Part shown: piece after piece, positions 7,027 to 10,211 of the stretch
How the letters are laid out: the number at the start of each line of letters is the position of its first letter
How positions within the stretch are numbered: position 1 is the first letter of the stretch
Origin: Pirellulales bacterium
Lineage (GTDB): Bacteria; Planctomycetota; Planctomycetia; Pirellulales; JAICIG01
NCBI GenBank assembly: GCA_025924495.1
Contig: JAICIG010000287.1
Coordinates: forward strand, 1 to 10,211
Reading direction: 5' to 3'
Length of the DNA: 10,211 bases
The notes under the pieces: model-generated
Told to the model about the DNA's origin: nothing
Database searches by the model: none
The model's input: the letters and a program-made list of their open reading frames with translations, nothing else
Translations under genes and position numbers: made by a program

Positions 7027-7129
7027 CCGACGGCGCCTTTCGGCGTCATTCACCGTACAATGTTCCGTATCCTCTGCACGCTGCCGGTTGGATGCGCTGT
7101 TGAATCGCCCGTGCGATTGGCCCCTGAAA

Positions 7130-7176
7130 CAAGCCCCCAATGTACTTTTCGCGGTTATGGCTGACCAGGGGGCTTG
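7130..7176. repeat. 9-bp inverted repeat with 29-nt spacer
   Basis: CAAGCCCCC (7130-7138) and GGGGGCTTG (7168-7176) are perfectly complementary. Inside lies a further small pairing, TGG-CTGA-CCA (7158-7167). It could fold in RNA from either strand or be a looping site for a dimeric protein. No U-tract identifies it as a terminator. Confidence 0.5.
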
Positions 7177-7220
7177 AAAGTCCTCATCTTCTCATGGACT
7201 GGAAGCCTCATGGGATTGGT

Positions 7221-7233
7221 ACCGATAATCGGT
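7221..7233 (+). promoter_or_regulatory. operator-like palindrome overlapping a -10-like box
   Basis: ACCGAT-A-ATCGGT is a perfect 6-1-6 inverted repeat. It contains GATAAT (7224-7229), five of six to the -10 consensus, 45 nt upstream of the 7275 ATG. I see no good -35 at 16-18 nt spacing, so if this is a promoter it may need an activator, or the repeat may be a repressor site. Confidence 0.3.
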
Positions 7234-7274
7234 TTCAGATCAGTGAGCCGCTTGCCGTCTACCTCGGAAAATGA

Positions 7275-7934
7275 ATGAGTTCTCGCATGGATGAGTCCCA
7301 GGAGAGCGAGTTCTTCGAAGCCAACGGCCACGTGCTGCCCCGCCGCGCGGATCTGAATGGCGATGCCATACATCCCGTGCGGCGCCGCCGAGGACTAAGC
7401 GCCAGGATCGGCCGCGGGTTGCTATTCGCCGCTGCCTTGCTCGGGGTCGTGCTGCTAATAGTCACACTGCTTGTGCGCGGCCGCATGTCCCCTTTGACCG
7501 CCGACGAATTGGAGCAAGCCGAACTCCGCTGGCAGGCAGCCCGACTCCACGATTATGACATTGAGGTACACGTCACGGGGCTGCAGCCAGGCATATATCA
7601 TGTGGAAGTGCGCGGCGGCGAACCCGCAATGGCCTCACTCAATGGATTTGTTCCGCGGCCAGGCGTTTGGGACGTTTGGACGGTTCCGGGCATGTTCGAC
7701 ACCTTGCAGCAGGAACTGGATCACGCCGCCAATCCCGCGGGGCCTTTCGGTTCACCGCCTGGAACTCAGGTCGTTGAACGCGCGACCTTTGACGATCGCT
7801 ACGGGTTCCCGAAGAAATATCACCGTATCGTGATGGGCACGCCGCTTGAGATGTCCTGGGAGGTTGTCCATTTCCGTCCGCTCAATTCGCGGCCCGGGCC
7901 CTCCTCTGCAAGGCAGGCGACGCCGGAGCCCTAA
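7275..7934 (+). CDS. membrane-anchored DUF6174-like protein, function unknown
   Basis: The 219-aa protein has a hydrophilic N-terminus (1-35), a basic patch RRRR (36-39), one hydrophobic helix (about 48-67, LLFAAALLGVVLLIVTLLV) and an exported-looking C-terminal domain. By the positive-inside rule that domain faces the periplasm. Its pattern fits my recollection of DUF6174: RWQAARLHDYDIEVHV (85-100), a Y-x-V-x-V-R-x-G strand segment (108-114), a hydrophobic motif before MFDTLQQELD (140-149), then FDDRYGFPKKYHRI (172-185), matching the family's 'YDxxxGYPxxI' ending. No catalytic residues are evident. ATG 7275 follows GGAA by five bases; ATG 7287 is an alternative. The family call is from memory, without a search. 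No neighbour suggests a role. Confidence 0.8.
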   Translation: MSSRMDESQESEFFEANGHVLPRRADLNGDAIHPVRRRRGLSARIGRGLLFAAALLGVVLLIVTLLVRGRMSPLTADELEQAELRWQAARLHDYDIEVHVTGLQPGIYHVEVRGGEPAMASLNGFVPRPGVWDVWTVPGMFDTLQQELDHAANPAGPFGSPPGTQVVERATFDDRYGFPKKYHRIVMGTPLEMSWEVVHFRPLNSRPGPSSARQATPEP

Positions 7935-7942
7935 GTCGGCGA

Positions 7943-7980
7943 CGAATCGCGGAGCATGCTTGCCCGCATGATTCGCTTCT
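7943..7980 (+). terminator. weak terminator-like hairpin after the 7275 gene
   Basis: CATGC (7955-7959) pairs with GCATG (7966-7970) around a 6-nt loop, and CGAAT (7943-7947) continues with ATTCG (7971-7975) across a 7-nt one-sided bulge. A pyrimidine-rich tail, not a T-run, follows. It begins nine bases after the stop codon, and its position is its best support. Confidence 0.27.
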
Positions 7981-8206
7981 CTTCAAGTTCGACTGGCAAC
8001 TCGATTGGTTCTTGTCGATGTCCGGGATACGCGATTTAATCCAGCCGGCGCATGACAAAAGCAATCTTGTCGGCAGAATCCGCAATTCCTTTGCTGGCAG
8101 AGTGGAGAACTCATGCCGCCTCTTCCGTCCGCGCAGGCAGCGGCACGCTGTAGGCACGGAAAATGGACTCGATGCGGAAAGATCGCGGGGGCTGTTGGTC
8201 GAAGAC

Positions 8207-8231
8207 AGGCTAGCTCTTGCGCCGCTAGCTG
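8207..8231. other. hairpin made of two GCTAGC copies
   Basis: GCTAGC occurs at 8209-8214 and 8224-8229, nine nt apart. Each copy is itself a palindrome, so together they are both a direct and an inverted repeat. In RNA they make a 6-bp stem, extendable by CA (8206-8207) with TG (8230-8231) across a bulged G. Confidence 0.4.
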
Positions 8232-8262
8232 AGACCTGCCTGCATCTGCGCGAGCGCTGCCC

Positions 8263-8287
8263 GGGAGCGGCCATGGCGGCCGCTTTC
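8263..8287. other. strong hairpin 68 nt upstream of the beta-barrel gene
   Basis: AGCGGCC (8266-8272) and GGCCGCT (8278-8284) pair perfectly around ATGGC. The stem can be extended by two G-U pairs and a G-C pair (8263-8265 with 8285-8287). The short TTT is part of the stem rather than a tail, so a leader structure is at least as likely as a terminator. Confidence 0.45.
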
Positions 8288-8355
8288 CAGAGGCTGACCC
8301 GAACCAGCGCGCGGCCAACTTCTCACGAGGCATAACCGCGGGCGTCCGACCACCT

Positions 8356-9510
8356 ATGTCTTGCATTCCTCGAAGCGCCCGCCTGGCAGATTGCTCTGGC
8401 CTCGTACCGACGCCGACCCTTCGCGCGTTTTTTGCAGCGGATCGTTCTGGCCGACTGCTCATTTGCTTGTCTGCCGCGCTGATGATTTTCGTTTGGGCTT
8501 CTGGCGACGCCCAGGCGGAAACGAACACGAACAACGCCGAAGCGGCCGCCGCCGTGATTCAGGAACCGATCACCGGCGACATGCCATTCTCGACCGCTGG
8601 ACGGGAGACCGAGCCGCAGGCGGAAGAGTATCCGCACATTTTTTCCACCGACGATTGGAATCCGCTGAGCTTCTGGTATACCAATCGGCCCAATCTTTTG
8701 AATCAGGAGGTGGACGAAGATTGGGACGCCATGAAGCTCATCAACACCGACCGTCCCGACTTCACCGATGTGGCGACCGTAGTAGGACGCGGCGTGACGC
8801 AAGTTGAAACCGGCTGGACCTACCGATATCACAACGATCCGCAACTCGCATTTCACCAGCACACGCTGCCTGAAAGTTTGCTGCGCGTCGGCGTGAATGA
8901 TCGGTTCGAATGGCGGATGAAGTGGGAAGGCTATGCCAACGCTCGTATCGTCGACCCCGTGTCCGGACTTCATGACAATGTACAAGGCGTCTCCGATCTG
9001 CAGTTGGGCTTCAAATGGATCGTTCGCGACCAGGATGACTGGCGTCCATTGCAGACCGTAGTCACTCGATTCTTCGTGCCGACCGGCTCCAGCCACTTTT
9101 CGGCCGATGCCGTGCAGCCAGGCTTCACCTACATCTACAACTGGCAAGTGCGCAAGTGGTGGTTCATCCGCGGCGCGTCGGGCGTCGATTGGTTGAATCG
9201 CCCCGGACCGGTTTTTACGTCGGTCATAGGCAGCGGAAATCCGCGAGTTAGCGACGGGCGCGACTATCAGGTGCAAGGGCACCAGTCAGTTTCTTCCTAC
9301 ATGCAAATCTCGCGGCGGTTAGGCATGTTCGCCGAATGGTTCGTGCTCTATCGCGGCGCCTCGGCTGACAACCGGCCCGACCATTACCACGACTACGGGC
9401 TATATCTCTACCTCACGCCCAATTTGCAACTCGATGCTCGCATCGGCCAGCACCTCGGCAACCGCCTGCACGAGTACTTTACTGGCGCCGGGTTGTCATT
9501 CCGGTTCTGA
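8356..9510 (+). CDS. predicted outer-membrane beta-barrel protein, MetA/phenol-degradation 'transporter' type
   Basis: The 384-aa precursor has a long signal peptide: a 33-residue N-region, hydrophobic core LLICLSAALMIFVWASG (34-50) and likely cleavage after AQA54. A low-complexity Ala/Glu-rich stretch follows. The barrel begins near INTDRPDFT (129-137), a hallmark I associate with the Phenol_MetA_deg 'transporter' family, and continues with GVTQVETGWTY, ESLLRVGVNDRFEWRMKWEGY and GVSDLQLGFKW. Alternating aromatic strands continue to the end, GAGLSFRF, whose terminal Phe fits the BAM insertion signal. Despite the family's name, phenol transport has not been shown for most members, and substrate cannot be read here. 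The ATG has no Shine-Dalgarno; an in-frame start nearer the signal core is not evident. Confidence 0.83.
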   Translation: MSCIPRSARLADCSGLVPTPTLRAFFAADRSGRLLICLSAALMIFVWASGDAQAETNTNNAEAAAAVIQEPITGDMPFSTAGRETEPQAEEYPHIFSTDDWNPLSFWYTNRPNLLNQEVDEDWDAMKLINTDRPDFTDVATVVGRGVTQVETGWTYRYHNDPQLAFHQHTLPESLLRVGVNDRFEWRMKWEGYANARIVDPVSGLHDNVQGVSDLQLGFKWIVRDQDDWRPLQTVVTRFFVPTGSSHFSADAVQPGFTYIYNWQVRKWWFIRGASGVDWLNRPGPVFTSVIGSGNPRVSDGRDYQVQGHQSVSSYMQISRRLGMFAEWFVLYRGASADNRPDHYHDYGLYLYLTPNLQLDARIGQHLGNRLHEYFTGAGLSFRF

Positions 9511-9528
9511 TAATTCCACAGCCGATTG

Positions 9529-9566
9529 ACGCTCGGGGTTCAAGAGCCTCGGCGTTGTGCAATTTT
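9529..9566 (+). terminator. possible terminator of the beta-barrel gene
   Basis: ACGC and CGGGG (9529-9532, 9534-9538) pair with CCTCGGCGT (9547-9555) across one bulged T and one G-U pair, around an 8-nt loop. TTTT follows at 9563-9566, seven bases after the stem, so the geometry is imperfect. It lies 19 nt after the stop codon. Confidence 0.35.
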
Positions 9567-9582
9567 CCCCCGCCTCTAGAAT
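9555..9582 (+). promoter_or_regulatory. promoter candidate for the SDR gene
   Basis: TAGAAT (9577-9582) matches the -10 consensus at five of six bases. TTGTGC (9555-9560), three of six, lies 16 nt upstream. The predicted leader is about 100 nt. The -35 overlaps the end of the preceding terminator-like hairpin. Confidence 0.3.
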
Positions 9583-9691
9583 GAGGGCCTTTGAGACGAC
9601 TTGGGCGATTCCCGCCATTGGCTGCAGTAAGAAGCGCAGGAAATGAATTGCGACCCATCAGCGGGCGCTCGGACGTAACTTCGCGAGCTGA

Positions 9692-10211
9692 ATGAGTTAT
9701 TGGGAAGACAAAACGGCGGTGGTCACAGGCGCTTCAGGCGGCCTGGGCTTCGCCATTGCCCAAGCGCTGGCCGCTCAGGGGGCGCATGTTGTGATCGCCG
9801 CTCGTGGCGCTGATGCCTTGAACGAGGCTGCGGAACGAATTGTCCAAAGCGGCGGCGAAGCCCTGGCTGTTCCCGCCGACATTACCTGCCAGGAAGATGT
9901 TGACCATTTATTTCGCACGACCATCCAGCGCTATGGGCGGCTCGACGCGTTGGTCAATAATGCGGGGCGCTCGATGCGGCGAGCGATCCTCGACACGACC
10001 GCGGAAGACTTTCAGCAATTGATGGAGCTGAATCTGATTGGGCTGGTGCGCTGCACGCGCGCTGCGGCGCCGCATCTGTTGGCCTCGCGCGGACATCTGG
10101 TGAATGTTGGCTCGCTCGCCGGCAAGTCCGCCGCGCGCTGGGTTGGCGCTTACCCTGCCACCAAGTTCGCGGTTACCGCTTACTCGCAGCAATTGCGATT
10201 GGAACTCGGAC
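9692..10211 (+). CDS. classical short-chain dehydrogenase/reductase, 5' part only
   Basis: This NAD(P)-dependent oxidoreductase has 173 codons in the window and continues past its end; the family usually spans 240-270 aa. It has the cofactor motif TGASGGLG (12-19), Arg38 after the second strand (AAR), which favours NADP(H), Asp63 in PADI for the adenine, NNAG (89-92), and the catalytic tetrad Asn114, Ser141, Tyr154 and Lys158 (YPATK). The start is secure: an in-frame TGA sits directly before the ATG, and only a weak GAG serves as Shine-Dalgarno. The substrate cannot be inferred, since the C-terminal substrate loop lies outside. In the retained part I see no specific signature of FabG or another named enzyme. 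Confidence 0.95.
   Translation, partial: MSYWEDKTAVVTGASGGLGFAIAQALAAQGAHVVIAARGADALNEAAERIVQSGGEALAVPADITCQEDVDHLFRTTIQRYGRLDALVNNAGRSMRRAILDTTAEDFQQLMELNLIGLVRCTRAAAPHLLASRGHLVNVGSLAGKSAARWVGAYPATKFAVTAYSQQLRLELG

Larger units (their letters stand above)
6819..7274. other. 456-nt divergent intergenic region with inverted repeats, no supported gene
   Basis: This lies between the starts of pyk (minus) and the DUF6174-like gene (plus), so it should hold both promoters. I find no RNA gene. The only long frames (for example 6869-7177 on plus) have no recognisable motif. It holds the NcoI-centred palindrome AACCATGGTT (6964-6973), a tight 8-bp hairpin at 7007-7026, 9-bp arms at 7130-7176 and an operator-like palindrome at 7221-7233. 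Confidence 0.6.
7935..8355. other. 421-nt spacer with hairpins, no supported gene
   Basis: This lies between the DUF6174-like gene and the beta-barrel gene. A 107-codon frame (8012-8335, plus) has no recognisable motif or membrane segment and I do not accept it. The stretch holds a terminator-like fold at its start (7943-7975) and two strong hairpins nearer the next gene (8209-8229 and 8263-8287), so its right half may be a structured leader. Confidence 0.55.

Noticed and set aside
6869..7177. 102-codon plus frame in the pyk divergent region
   Set aside because: It has no motif, no clear SD, and an Arg-rich shadow-like composition. It also crosses several inverted repeats.
8012..8335. 107-codon plus frame before the beta-barrel gene
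   Set aside because: It has no recognisable domain, signal or membrane segment, and an Arg/Ala-rich composition typical of random GC-rich frames.
8323..9282. 319-codon antisense frame over the beta-barrel gene
   Set aside because: The sense frame has a signal peptide, family motifs and a terminal Phe. The antisense frame has none.
9643..9678. 11-codon upstream frame before the SDR gene, possible leader peptide
   Set aside because: AGG lies only two bases from its ATG, too close for an SD, and there is no codon run or hairpin pattern of an attenuator.
1..10211. Search for mobile elements, CRISPR arrays, tRNA, rRNA, or toxin-antitoxin and defence genes
   Set aside because: I found no transposase or integrase motifs, no regularly spaced repeats, no cloverleaf, and no defence signatures. 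The window reads as ordinary core chromosome.

Overview
The window is about 10.2 kb of GC-rich bacterial chromosome made of housekeeping and envelope genes. I infer a planctomycete, probably Pirellulales-like. The reasons are a protein with tandem 'CxxCGKxYxLR...C..CG' zinc ribbons, a style common in that phylum; Gram-negative envelope features (signal peptides and a beta-barrel protein ending in Phe); several starts without a clear Shine-Dalgarno; and high G/C at third codon positions. I recognise no mobile element, CRISPR array, tRNA or rRNA.

Layout. Positions 163-2277 (+) encode a complete Prc/Tsp-type periplasmic S41 protease, followed by a clear intrinsic terminator. A run of genes on the minus strand converges on it. 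In transcription order these are pyruvate kinase (6818-5367), argininosuccinate synthase (5273-4059), a double zinc-ribbon membrane protein (3947-3129), family I inorganic pyrophosphatase (3092-2547) and a 41-codon Trp-rich predicted membrane microprotein (2496-2371). The gaps are 93, 111, 36 and 50 nt. A promoter candidate precedes argG and a hairpin follows it, so the run is probably more than one transcription unit. From 6819 the plus strand carries a 456-nt divergent intergenic region, a membrane-anchored DUF6174-like protein (7275-7934), a 421-nt hairpin-containing spacer, a predicted outer-membrane beta-barrel protein of the MetA/phenol-degradation 'transporter' type (8356-9510), and the first 173 codons of a classical SDR oxidoreductase that runs off the window (9692-10211).

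How the genes may work together. The minus-strand group has an energetic theme: pyruvate kinase makes ATP, argininosuccinate synthase spends ATP and releases AMP plus PPi, and pyrophosphatase removes that PPi. Whether this reflects co-regulation or chance is not decided by one genome. The protease and the beta-barrel protein act in the envelope; nothing links them functionally to the metabolic genes.

I do not see a convincing new defence or mobile system. The observations most worth following are the unannotated Trp-rich microprotein, the potassium-independence signature in the pyruvate kinase, the PPi-linked gene order, and several inverted repeats in the intergenic regions.
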